The notes beneath the pieces were generated by a model that saw only the letters and a list, made by a program, of their open reading frames with translations, had not been told where the DNA came from and ran no database searches. 28,542 nucleotides of DNA from Bacteriovoracaceae bacterium UBA4573 (GTDB taxonomy: Bacteria; Bdellovibrionota; UBA1018; UBA923), in the NCBI GenBank assembly GCA_002387735.1, contig DGKJ01000102.1:1-28542 (forward strand). The letters run 5' to 3'. The position numbers were made by a program, and so were the translations under genes. Shown piece after piece: positions 14,942 through 23,018 of this stretch. Each line of letters begins with the position of its first letter. The first letter of the stretch is position 1.

Positions 14942-16795
14942 TCACTCTAGAAGACCCGCTATTTTCGCGGCCAAGCTCTCCCGCAACTCCCCAAGCTCGA
15001 GCCACCGCCCTTCGGCTTGCTCGACGGCTCGTTGTAACTCACCCAACTCCTTTACCCATTTCACTGCGTCGACGTGGCCCGACTGGGTGGCGAGTTCGTG
15101 ATTGAGAATCTTCATTCGTTCCTGAGACGAAGCGATTTTTTTTTCCAGTTCGCCCTGCTCGCGTTCTGCTTTTCGGACGTCGCGTTCGAGCAGTTTTTTT
15201 TCTTCCTTGAAGTTGAATTTTTTTTCAGCCACTGACCCACTTGGAGCATTCCGTTCCATCGACGTTGCATTGGCACTAGACTCGGTCGGACTTGAAACTT
15301 TGTTTGAAGCCAGGCCCCCTTTTTGACAACTCCACACGTATTCGTCGTAAGTGCCTGGATAGTAGTCTACCCGTCCATCATGGATTTCGAGCACCTTGGT
15401 ACCGATGCGGCTAATAAAACTACGATCGTGACTCACAACTACGACCGTGCCCTCGTAGGCCTGTAAACTCTGAGTGAGTGCTTCAACGGTTTGAAAATCT
15501 AAATGGTTGGTGGGTTCGTCGAGCAACAAACACGGCGAACGCTGGAGCAAAATCTGTCCAAGTGCTACGCGCGATTTTTCCCCACCCGACAAAACGGAAA
15601 CCTTTTTTTGAACATCGGTACCAGAAAAAAGCAGCGAGCCCGCTAGGTCGAGTACTTGTTGGGGCAACACATCAATATGCGCCTTGGCGCTCATGGCTTG
15701 AACGACCGTTAGATTGGGGTTGAGCGCCTCGGCCACGTGTTGTGCGTAGTAGCCGATACTTACCTGGTAACCGTGATTCCCTCGGCCACGCAGTGGATCA
15801 AGGCGACCCGCTAGGGCTTTTAAAAAAGTCGACTTACCCGCTCCGTTCACACCCACCACCGCTAAGTGATCGCCGCGATTTAAACTAAATGAAATATTCC
15901 GCAACACCACCCGGTCGCCGTATCCTAAATCGGCCTCTTTCACTTCCAGAACTTGTTTTCCCGTAGGGGTCGGCGACGGAATTCGGACCTGTGCCGCGCT
16001 CGGCAGGGCTTTGATTTCAATTTTTTCCAAACGATCTAAACTTTTTAACCGCGACTGCGCCTGTCTGGCTTTGGTGGCTTTGGCGCCAAAACGCGCAACA
16101 AAATCGAGCACGGTTTTTCGTTTATCTTCAATCGACATGGCCCGCGCTTCCAACTGCGCCCGCAACAATGCTTTTTGCTCAAAATAATCGTCGATCGTTC
16201 CGTTGTACTTGGTAATTTCACCGCCTTCGACTTCTAGAATATGATCTGTGGTGCGTCGTAAAAACTCCCGATCATGGGAAATGAGCATAAAGCTACCGCG
16301 ATAGTCCTGCAAAAAACGCTCGAGTACTAGTAGCGATTCGAGATCTAGATAATTGGTTGGCTCATCCAGTAAAAGCAAATCGGGTTCTTCACCAAGCAAA
16401 TGTAATAACTTGCACCGCATGCGATAACCACCACTCAACGAAGCAAGAGTTTTTCCGTAATCTTCTTCGCGAAGGCCTAATCCTCGACCCAAGGATTTCA
16501 GGTCCCAGATCGGCGTAACGCAGTCGCGACTGAGGTACGACTCGACCGTCTCGTCGGGCGACCAATTGTCGTGCTGAGCAAGGTAACCGATCCTAAGACG
16601 CGCGGTTTTCGATATTTCCCCGGAGTCCAATTCATCGATACCTGCGAGAATCTTAAACAGGGTGGTTTTCCCTGCACCATTCGGTCCAATCACGCCGACG
16701 TGCTCGCCAGTCTCGATTGAAAAACCGGCGTTCCTAAAAATTTCACGCGATCCGAAGGATTTTTGCCCCTGATAGAGCTGAAGCAGTGTAGCCAT
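14942..16795 (-). CDS. ABC-F family ATPase (ribosome-associated)
   Basis: This 617-residue protein has two ABC domains and no membrane segments. Domain 1 has Walker A GPNGAGKTT at 37-45, LSGGY at 120-124, Walker B LLLLDEPTNYLD at 140-151 and the switch His in ISHD. Domain 2 has GVNGAGKST at 315-323, LSGGE at 402-406 and DEPTNHLD at 426-433. Between them is the linker rich in Arg/Lys (residues 205-265), which in ABC-F proteins reaches the ribosomal peptidyl-tRNA site. The C-terminal 110 residues are coiled coil. It differs from the Uup gene upstream, so the window has two ABC-F types. It lies 2 bases after arfB, in the same operon. Confidence 0.93.
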   Translation of the reverse strand: MATLLQLYQGQKSFGSREIFRNAGFSIETGEHVGVIGPNGAGKTTLFKILAGIDELDSGEISKTARLRIGYLAQHDNWSPDETVESYLSRDCVTPIWDLKSLGRGLGLREEDYGKTLASLSGGYRMRCKLLHLLGEEPDLLLLDEPTNYLDLESLLVLERFLQDYRGSFMLISHDREFLRRTTDHILEVEGGEITKYNGTIDDYFEQKALLRAQLEARAMSIEDKRKTVLDFVARFGAKATKARQAQSRLKSLDRLEKIEIKALPSAAQVRIPSPTPTGKQVLEVKEADLGYGDRVVLRNISFSLNRGDHLAVVGVNGAGKSTFLKALAGRLDPLRGRGNHGYQVSIGYYAQHVAEALNPNLTVVQAMSAKAHIDVLPQQVLDLAGSLLFSGTDVQKKVSVLSGGEKSRVALGQILLQRSPCLLLDEPTNHLDFQTVEALTQSLQAYEGTVVVVSHDRSFISRIGTKVLEIHDGRVDYYPGTYDEYVWSCQKGGLASNKVSSPTESSANATSMERNAPSGSVAEKKFNFKEEKKLLERDVRKAEREQGELEKKIASSQERMKILNHELATQSGHVDAVKWVKELGELQRAVEQAEGRWLELGELRESLAAKIAGLLE

Positions 16796-16797
16796 CG

Positions 16798-17226
16798 TTA
16801 ATACTCAGGTCTGCGACGGGCATTTTTCTTGGCCGCATGCCGGCGCTTGTTAGTTTTATTTTTCTCTCTTACCGAACGCGACGGTTTAGTTTTTTTCCGC
16901 AGTTTCGGTTTTCGCGCCGCTACAGCTACCCAATTTCTCAATTTTTCGAGACAGTCTTCGCGATTGCGCGCTTGATCGCGAAACCGATCACTCGTAATGA
17001 GCAGTTCCCCGCTTCCGTTGAGCTTCGGGCCTAAACGCAGGAGCAATTGCATTTTCACGTCAGCCGAAAGTCCCACCGCTTCAACCACATTCCATCGTAG
17101 TTGCGCCTTACTGTTCACTTTGTTGACGTTCTGCCCGCCAGGGCCCGAACTTTTAGTGTATGTGATCTCGATTTCCGAGAACATAATTTCGATTACTTCG
17201 TTCACGAAAAACGTCGATCTACTCAT
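16798..17226 (-). CDS. arfB: Ribosome-rescue peptidyl-tRNA hydrolase ArfB (YaeJ)
   Basis: ArfB frees ribosomes stalled at the end of non-stop mRNA by hydrolysing the peptidyl-tRNA. The 142-residue protein has the GGQ catalytic motif at 30-32 within SSGPGGQNVNKVNSKAQLRW, and the Arg/Lys-rich C-terminal tail (about residues 104-142) that enters the empty mRNA channel. Length and layout match E. coli YaeJ (140 residues). The start at 17226 overlaps the end of uup by 8 bases, which favours it over an ATG 39 bases upstream inside uup. It ends 2 bases before abcF. Confidence 0.94.
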   Translation of the reverse strand: MSRSTFFVNEVIEIMFSEIEITYTKSSGPGGQNVNKVNSKAQLRWNVVEAVGLSADVKMQLLLRLGPKLNGSGELLITSDRFRDQARNREDCLEKLRNWVAVAARKPKLRKKTKPSRSVREKNKTNKRRHAAKKNARRRPEY

Positions 17227-19030
17227 CGCCCGCGAGCTCCGCCCAACGTTGGTAGAGAAAATCAATTCTCGCCTGAGTTTCGGCCATCTGTTTAGAGAGT
17301 TTTGCCAAAGCCCCGGCGTTGGTCAAATTTTCCGGTAAAGCGCTCTCTTTTGTAAGTTTATCAAGCTGGGATTCGGCCGCCTGAATGTTTGACTCCATTG
17401 AATCGAGCTCTCGTTGTTCGTTAAAGCTCAATTTATTTTTTTTTGTTGGTCTTTCGCTAGACGGTCCGCCGGTGGCGCGACTCTCACTTTTCGTAGGGCG
17501 TCTTGCAGCGCGAGTTTTTTCGGCGTACCAGTCTTCCCACTGCGATAGATCGGCGAAAAACTCGAGCCTGCCGTGGTCGCCAAAAGCCAAAATTCGATTT
17601 GCCACTTGATCTAAAAAATACCGATCGTGGGTTACCAAAATGACTGCTCCGGTGAATTCGGTGAGACACTCCTCAAGTATCGCTAGTGTCGCCATATCGA
17701 GGTCGTTGGTTGGTTCGTCCAGCACTAAAAGATTTGCCTGCGTAAGCATCAGACGCGCAATGAGCAAGCGACTTTGTTCGCCACCTGAGAGTTTACCGAC
17801 TGCCATGTCCATTTGTTGCTGGGTGAACAAAAATCGATCGAGATAACTGCGTATATGAACTTTCGAGTTGCGATAATCGACGTGTTCACCCGATGGGCAC
17901 AGGGTCTTCGCAACCGTAACGTTTGGATCGAGAGCCTCGCGTGTTTGATCAAAGTAGGCGACCGAAAGATTGTCAGAATGTTTTACGGTTCCAGCGGTAG
18001 GCTTCTCTAAACCCAGAATCGATCGAATCATGGTCGATTTTCCAGAGCCGTTTTGCCCGAGCAAACCAATCCGGGTGCCGGGAGTGAGAATCAAATCCAA
18101 TGGGCTAAAAATCACCCGCTGATCGTAAGATTTGGTGAGCCCTTTGGTTTCGATTAATATTTTTGGATTTCGTTCGGCTGCTTGAAAATCGATTCTTGCG
18201 GTACGCGATTGATTTCGAAGGTTTAAGTCTTCGACTTCGCTCGAGAGTTCCCCGTGCCGAGCGATGCGCGCTTGTTGTTTGGTAGTGCGCGCCTTGGCGC
18301 CCCTGCGAAGCCACTCGGTTTCGCGACGAAGCGTGTTTTTTAATATTATTTCTCGCCGTTCTTGAGCTGCAATCAACTGCGAACGTACATCGAGATAGGT
18401 AGTGTAGTCGCCCTGAACACTAAGAAGTCCCCCAGGGTGTCGGGGGTCTAGTTCTAAAATGCGATTGGCGATTCGTTGTAAAAATAGGCGATCGTGCGTG
18501 ATGGTAAGAGTGGCGAATCGAGCGCGCGCCAAAAATTCTTCGAGCCAAAGAATGCTTTCTACATCTAAGTGGTTGGTCGGTTCATCGAGTAATAGTAAGT
18601 CGGGGGTTTTCACCAGTTCCCGCGCCAACGCCACTCGCTTGCGCCAACCACCTGAGAGTTTTTCAATTCGGGTATCTGGCTCAAAGTGATCGAGTTCCAG
18701 TTTGGACGTCAATTCGTCGGCCAGCGCAATGGCTTCCCAGTCGTGTGGGTCTGCAACTGCTTCCAGAATGGTTTCAGAAATCGTCGCGTCAAAACGATAA
18801 CTGGGGTTTTGCTCTAAAAATCCGACTCGCAACCCTCGTTGAACCGACAAACTGCCTTCGTCCGGTGCGGTCTGGCCTGCGAGGATCTTAAGAAGCGTCG
18901 ACTTACCCGCCCCGTTCGGGCCAATCAAGCCAATGCGATCGCCACTTTCGATTGTGAAAGTGAGTCCGGTAAATAGCGCGCGCGTCGCAAAAGTTTTCGA
19001 CAATTTATGGGCACTAACTAAGGTAGCCAT
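17219..19030 (-). CDS. uup: ABC-F ATPase Uup
   Basis: This 603-residue protein has two ABC domains: Walker A GPNGAGKST at 37-45 and GQNGSGKST at 325-333, LSGGW at 125-129 and LSGGE at 414-418, and Walker B with DEPTNHLD and DEPTNDLD. The linker sequence ETEWLRRGAKARTTKQQARI is the clearest mark of Uup, as is CPSGEHVDY in domain 2. The C-terminal coiled coil (about 510-603) corresponds to the Uup DNA/ribosome-binding tail. Uup acts on stalled or collided ribosomes and affects transposon excision in E. coli. No strong ribosome binding site precedes the ATG. It is the first gene of uup-arfB-abcF. Confidence 0.94.
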   Translation of the reverse strand: MATLVSAHKLSKTFATRALFTGLTFTIESGDRIGLIGPNGAGKSTLLKILAGQTAPDEGSLSVQRGLRVGFLEQNPSYRFDATISETILEAVADPHDWEAIALADELTSKLELDHFEPDTRIEKLSGGWRKRVALARELVKTPDLLLLDEPTNHLDVESILWLEEFLARARFATLTITHDRLFLQRIANRILELDPRHPGGLLSVQGDYTTYLDVRSQLIAAQERREIILKNTLRRETEWLRRGAKARTTKQQARIARHGELSSEVEDLNLRNQSRTARIDFQAAERNPKILIETKGLTKSYDQRVIFSPLDLILTPGTRIGLLGQNGSGKSTMIRSILGLEKPTAGTVKHSDNLSVAYFDQTREALDPNVTVAKTLCPSGEHVDYRNSKVHIRSYLDRFLFTQQQMDMAVGKLSGGEQSRLLIARLMLTQANLLVLDEPTNDLDMATLAILEECLTEFTGAVILVTHDRYFLDQVANRILAFGDHGRLEFFADLSQWEDWYAEKTRAARRPTKSESRATGGPSSERPTKKNKLSFNEQRELDSMESNIQAAESQLDKLTKESALPENLTNAGALAKLSKQMAETQARIDFLYQRWAELAGDE

Positions 19031-19088
19031 AGCGGTTTGCTTGATTTACCTGCTCGCCTCTGCGATAGCAACTCTACGGAGGCACTTT

Positions 19089-19481
19089 ATGCAACGACAT
19101 CCCAACGCCCTAGTACTCGAGAAACTCTACGCCGACTTCGCAAAAGGCGACTTTCAGGGCGTACTCGACGCTTGCGCCGAGAACATTACCTTTCAAGTCT
19201 CTGGCAAGAGCCGACTGGCCGGCAAGTACACCAAAGCCAACTTCGTTTCTGACTTCGCGGCCCGGTTGCGCGAACTCTCGGGAAACACGTTAAAACTCGA
19301 AGTACACGACATTTTAGCAGGTGATCTGCACGCCGCCGTTCTAATGACGAGCCGGCTCGAGCGCAGCGGTAAGACGATCGAATACCGCACGGTGCATGTA
19401 TGGCGCTTTGACGGCAACAAGCCGCTAGCCTGGTACGAATACCCTCGTGATCTGTACCATTTCGACCAGATCTGGAATTAG
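19089..19481 (+). CDS. NTF2/SnoaL-like protein
   Basis: A strong ribosome binding site (CGGAGG) about 6 bases before the ATG at 19089 fixes the start and gives 130 residues; the longer open frame lies inside uup. The pattern is that of the NTF2-like/SnoaL fold: an N-terminal helix (LEKLYADFAKGDFQGVLDAC), strand ITFQVSG, a helix pair, then four strands with VHVWRFDGNKPLAWYEY, typical of SnoaL-like proteins. Such proteins bind small hydrophobic molecules or act as simple isomerases; the ligand is unknown. It diverges from uup across 58 bases and ends 26 bases from the convergent zinc mini-protein. Confidence 0.85.
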   Translation: MQRHPNALVLEKLYADFAKGDFQGVLDACAENITFQVSGKSRLAGKYTKANFVSDFAARLRELSGNTLKLEVHDILAGDLHAAVLMTSRLERSGKTIEYRTVHVWRFDGNKPLAWYEYPRDLYHFDQIWN

Positions 19482-19507
19482 TGCACGCGCTCCCAGCGCC
19501 CCCGCGC

Positions 19508-19624
19508 CTAGTCCCGCGGATAACAATTATGGTTGTCACCACAGCGCATACAAACGTGGCGTTTGCATGTTGAGCATTGGCTCGTGGCCGGTTCGCGTTT
19601 ACAGAAATAGCAGATTTGGCTCAT
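19508..19624 (-). CDS. 38-residue zinc-finger mini-protein (AN1/B-box-like cysteine pattern)
   Basis: This small gene starts at the ATG at 19624-19622 and ends with TAG at 19510-19508. It has a strong AGGGGGA ribosome binding site 8 bases upstream. The protein has cysteines at 5, 8, 17, 20, 25, 28 and 34 with His32 (and His23), that is CxxC-x8-CxxC-x4-CxxC-x3-HxC. This can bind two zinc ions in a cross-brace, similar in layout to AN1 or B-box zinc fingers, though shorter. It is basic (KR, CKRH). It lies divergent from cstA (64 bases) and convergent with the NTF2-like gene. Function is unknown; the intact start, ribosome binding site and dense regular Cys/His pattern argue that it is real. Confidence 0.75.
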   Translation of the reverse strand: MSQICYFCKREPATSQCSTCKRHVCMRCGDNHNCYPRD

Positions 19625-19652
19625 TGAAAATTCCCCCTAAATACTTGATAAC
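19624..19652 (+). promoter_or_regulatory. Candidate cstA promoter
   Basis: TTGAAA (19624-19629) and GATAAC (19647-19652) are 17 bases apart and would start RNA near 19659, giving a leader of about 30 bases before cstA. The -35 overlaps the first base of the zinc-finger gene, so the two divergent genes share this 64-base control region. No CRP-type site was seen. Confidence 0.35.
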
Positions 19653-19688
19653 ACTTTTGATTAGGATTTTGTAAGGGGGACTTCGGTT

Positions 19689-21449
19689 ATGCCTGTTCTA
19701 CCATTTTTAATCGGCGCACTTTGCTTTATGGCCATCGGGTATCGTTATTACTCGGCATTTATCGCGGCAAAAGTATTGGCGCTAGACAGTAGCCGAACGA
19801 CCCCGGCCCACACCCACTACGACGGTCACAACTATCACCCTACGAACAAATGGGTGCTCTTCGGGCACCACTTTGCTGCCATTTCCGGCGCCGGTCCTCT
19901 CATTGGTCCGGTGCTCGCCGCCCAATTTGGGTTTCTCCCCGGCCTCTTGTGGCTCGTCATCGGCGTGGTGATCGGTGGTGCCGTTCACGACTTCGTGATT
20001 CTCACCGCCAGCGTGCGCCATGGTGGCCGCAGCATTGCGGAAATCGCCCGCCGCGAAATTGGTACGGTCGCAGGTGGAGTCACCAGTCTTTCGATTTTAT
20101 TTATTGTCGTCATCGCTCTCGCAGGACTCGGTCTTGCGGTCGTCAACGCACTTCATGAAAGCGCCTGGGGTACGTTTACGATTTCAATGAGTGTTCCCCT
20201 TGCGCTCGCCATGGGAATTTATATTTACAAAATGCGTGGCGGCTCCGACTCCGCCATCAAACGTGGCAGTGCCGTCGGCGTGGCATTGTTATTGTTCGCC
20301 GTGGTTGCTGGCAAATGGGTGGGAGACTCGCCGACTTGGTCAGGGGTGTTTACTCTTTCAAAAGGACAAATCACCGTAGCCATCGCGCTGTACGGTTTCG
20401 TCGCGAGCGTTTTACCCGTGTGGTTGCTTCTCTGCCCGCGCGACTATTTAAGCTCGTACATGAAACTCGGGACTATCGCTTTTTTGGTAATCGCTGTGTT
20501 GATCGTTCAGCCTGATCTCAAAATGCCCCCGATCACCCAGTGGGCCGATGGAGGCGGGCCCATTATCCCTGGCAAGCTGTTTCCGTTCGTTTTCATTACA
20601 ATTGCATGTGGTGCCATTTCTGGGTTTCATTCTCTTGTCGCAAGCGGCACCACTCCAAAGATGATCGCAAACGAGATGCATATTCGACCGATCGGCTACG
20701 GCGCTATGTTGTTAGAGGGTCTGGTCGGTGTCGTAGCTCTAATAGCGGCTGCCGCATTAAACCCCGAAGACTATTTTGCTATCAATGTGTCGGCCTCTAA
20801 ATTCGCGCAGCTCGGCATGGCAACGGTAGATTTGCCGCACCTCGAAGCCCAAGTCGGCGAAAATGTAGCCGGGCGCCCGGGAGGCGCAGTGTCGCTGGCA
20901 GTCGGCATGGCAAAAATTTTTTCAAGCCTTCCGTTCATGGAGCGACTACTCGGATACTGGTACCACTTCGCAATCATGTTCGAAGCGCTTTTCATTTTGA
21001 CCACGATCGACACAGGCACTCGCGTAGCGCGCTTTCTTGTGCAGGAATCTGGCGGTAAACTTTGGCCCCGATTCGGAAAAAATGACTGGCTCCCTGGTGC
21101 CTTGATTTCGACAGCACTCGTGGTGGGCGGCTGGAGTTACTTCATTTGGACTGGCAGCATATCTACGATTTGGCCCATGTTTGGCATCAGTAATCAGCTA
21201 CTAGCCAGCATCGCACTCTGCGTGGGCACGACATTTATCGTGAATTCCAAACGACGACGTCGTTATGCTTGGGTAACGTTGGCTCCCCTTGCGTTTGTCG
21301 GAACCATTACGGTTACAGCCGGCTACCAAACCATTCGTTACAATTTTATTCCTAATGGCGCTTATCTAAATGCAATTCTAACTGCCATCATGATGGTGAG
21401 CCTTGGAATCGTGCTTGCCTGCTCCATTCCGAAGTGGCTAAAAAAATAA
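19689..21449 (+). CDS. cstA: Carbon starvation protein A (peptide/pyruvate transporter family)
   Basis: CstA-family proteins import pyruvate or peptides through the inner membrane. This 586-residue protein has about 15-16 hydrophobic segments. It shows the family pattern YRYYSAFIAAKVLALD, then NKWVLFGHHFAAISGAGPL near residue 60, GGAVHDFVIL, and FVFITIACGAISGFHSLVASG. It is the shorter family form (E. coli CstA is about 700 residues). A GGGGGA ribosome binding site precedes the ATG. The small YbdD/DUF466 protein often found after cstA is absent; the downstream gene is convergent and its stop codon abuts the cstA stop with no spacer. The divergent zinc mini-protein shares its upstream region. 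Confidence 0.95.
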   Translation: MPVLPFLIGALCFMAIGYRYYSAFIAAKVLALDSSRTTPAHTHYDGHNYHPTNKWVLFGHHFAAISGAGPLIGPVLAAQFGFLPGLLWLVIGVVIGGAVHDFVILTASVRHGGRSIAEIARREIGTVAGGVTSLSILFIVVIALAGLGLAVVNALHESAWGTFTISMSVPLALAMGIYIYKMRGGSDSAIKRGSAVGVALLLFAVVAGKWVGDSPTWSGVFTLSKGQITVAIALYGFVASVLPVWLLLCPRDYLSSYMKLGTIAFLVIAVLIVQPDLKMPPITQWADGGGPIIPGKLFPFVFITIACGAISGFHSLVASGTTPKMIANEMHIRPIGYGAMLLEGLVGVVALIAAAALNPEDYFAINVSASKFAQLGMATVDLPHLEAQVGENVAGRPGGAVSLAVGMAKIFSSLPFMERLLGYWYHFAIMFEALFILTTIDTGTRVARFLVQESGGKLWPRFGKNDWLPGALISTALVVGGWSYFIWTGSISTIWPMFGISNQLLASIALCVGTTFIVNSKRRRRYAWVTLAPLAFVGTITVTAGYQTIRYNFIPNGAYLNAILTAIMMVSLGIVLACSIPKWLKK

Positions 21450-23015
21450 TCATCGATACATTACTGCGACCGCACGGCGGTTCCCGCCGGTGTCTGTCAT
21501 GGTGAAGGTACCGATTGCGTTACCGCTAGCGTCGATTGCGATCGACGGGTGGTAACGAGCGGTAGCACCATTGCCAGGCACGAGATCCCCCGGCAATGAA
21601 ACTTGAGTTGGAGTTTTCCAGACTCCATTGGTGTAGTTCGTGACGTAGATTACTTCAGAACCATTGTAGACGGCCGAATACATCGCGGCGATTTCACCGT
21701 TGGAATTAATTGCCAAAGCCGCATTGGTCACTGAACCAAAACGTTGATCAATCGCTGTATGTGTCGACCAAGAGTTCCCGTCGTAACGGGAAACCCAAAG
21801 TCGGTACATTAATCCGTCGTCTTGTTTTATATGCCCGATCACTGCGTAGTTGCCATTCACCGCCAGAATTGGGGGAATAGGATCTCCGTTGTCTTGAATA
21901 TAAGCGTTTCCAGTTCCAATACCCGTATCAAACGCCGCAGCTGCTCCGAAGTCTGAACTCACCGGCGGGCTACTCGTAGAAGTCGCGGCTGCGTAGGAAT
22001 AGTAGAGATCCCCTGCGGCACCGGCACAGTTGGTGTAAAAAAATAAATAACCTTCTCCATCTGGAGTCATAAAAAGGCGTGGGTAACAGGCCGTGGTTCC
22101 GTTGGTAATGTCTTTGTACCCAGCAGCAAGCCAATTGGCGGCAGTATCTCCTTGCCAACGGCGCACTTTAACTTCATCACCCGTGGTCACGAAAGCGCCG
22201 TAACCGTTCCCGTATCCATCGAATGCGATGTCCACGCCAAGAGAATTGTCGCAATCACTAGCTCCATCCCAGGTCGCATCTGCCGTGGAACTGGTGTTGA
22301 ACCGCCAACCAACGCTTGATCGGTAATGATTAAAATATAAGATGTTATTCGAACTACACCACACCGGAACAAACGCATTGTAGGCATCTACCGCAATCGC
22401 AAGCGATTCGTTTCCAACGTCAACGGCTGCAGCGACTTCGGCAGACGCGCGTAGATCGACTGGCGAAATCCACGCGGCACTACTTGCCAACCGGCGTACC
22501 GCATTTACCCGGCGAGTTTCAGCTCCACCGCCAGGGTCCTGCAAATAAACAGTCACTGAATTTCCGAGTGTGTCGACTGCCGTAACCGGATTGCGCGCTT
22601 CGTCCGCTGCAGTTTCGGTATCTAATAAAGTAAACCCTCCCATGGTCGTGGGCCACGACCCTGTGGCAAAGGTAATTGGTTGCGTGCCGTAAACCGAAAC
22701 ATCACCAGTGGCGGTTTCACGAGAGAACATGACAAAAAATGAACTCGCCGATTCCGCGAACACCGACATAGAATGGGGCCCAATGGTTCCGAGTGGCAAA
22801 ATTATATTTTGATCAAAAGTATTTCCATCGATCGAGTTGGGGTCCATGATGGCTGCGGTACGCCAAGATTTTGCTGCCGTCGCGCTAACTGAATCGCCGA
22901 TCGAACTAAATTTTGCAGAAAGCCCTGTTCCCGGACAGTTTCCTCCGAGACTCAAACCCGCGAGAGAAAGTGTGCCAATTATTAGAGGCCAGCTATTTTT
23001 TACGTTCGTTTTCAT
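21450..23015 (-). CDS. Exported repeat protein, propeller-like, paralogue of its upstream neighbour
   Basis: This 521-residue protein has an N-terminal export signal (hydrophobic LIIGTLSLAGLSLGG) followed by Cys27, but Asn before the Cys is not a good lipobox, so it may be secreted rather than lipidated. The mature part has repeats of about 45-60 residues of the form PxIAxDxxGxA, a strand, then VxYxxxYxNGxW, for example AALAINSNGEIAAMYS and HPSIAIDASGNAIGTF. This suggests a beta-propeller. It starts 3 bases after the stop of the 816-residue gene and shares the opening W(R/Q)TA...D segment with it, so they are tandem paralogues in one operon. Likely surface or periplasmic; ligand unknown. Confidence 0.8.
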   Translation of the reverse strand: MKTNVKNSWPLIIGTLSLAGLSLGGNCPGTGLSAKFSSIGDSVSATAAKSWRTAAIMDPNSIDGNTFDQNIILPLGTIGPHSMSVFAESASSFFVMFSRETATGDVSVYGTQPITFATGSWPTTMGGFTLLDTETAADEARNPVTAVDTLGNSVTVYLQDPGGGAETRRVNAVRRLASSAAWISPVDLRASAEVAAAVDVGNESLAIAVDAYNAFVPVWCSSNNILYFNHYRSSVGWRFNTSSTADATWDGASDCDNSLGVDIAFDGYGNGYGAFVTTGDEVKVRRWQGDTAANWLAAGYKDITNGTTACYPRLFMTPDGEGYLFFYTNCAGAAGDLYYSYAAATSTSSPPVSSDFGAAAAFDTGIGTGNAYIQDNGDPIPPILAVNGNYAVIGHIKQDDGLMYRLWVSRYDGNSWSTHTAIDQRFGSVTNAALAINSNGEIAAMYSAVYNGSEVIYVTNYTNGVWKTPTQVSLPGDLVPGNGATARYHPSIAIDASGNAIGTFTMTDTGGNRRAVAVMYR

Positions 23016-23018
23016 TCG

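Noticed and set aside
19630..19682. TCCCCCTAA...TAAGGGGGA as a regulatory inverted repeat
   Set aside because: The two arms are the ribosome binding sites of the divergent zinc-finger gene and cstA, which explains them.
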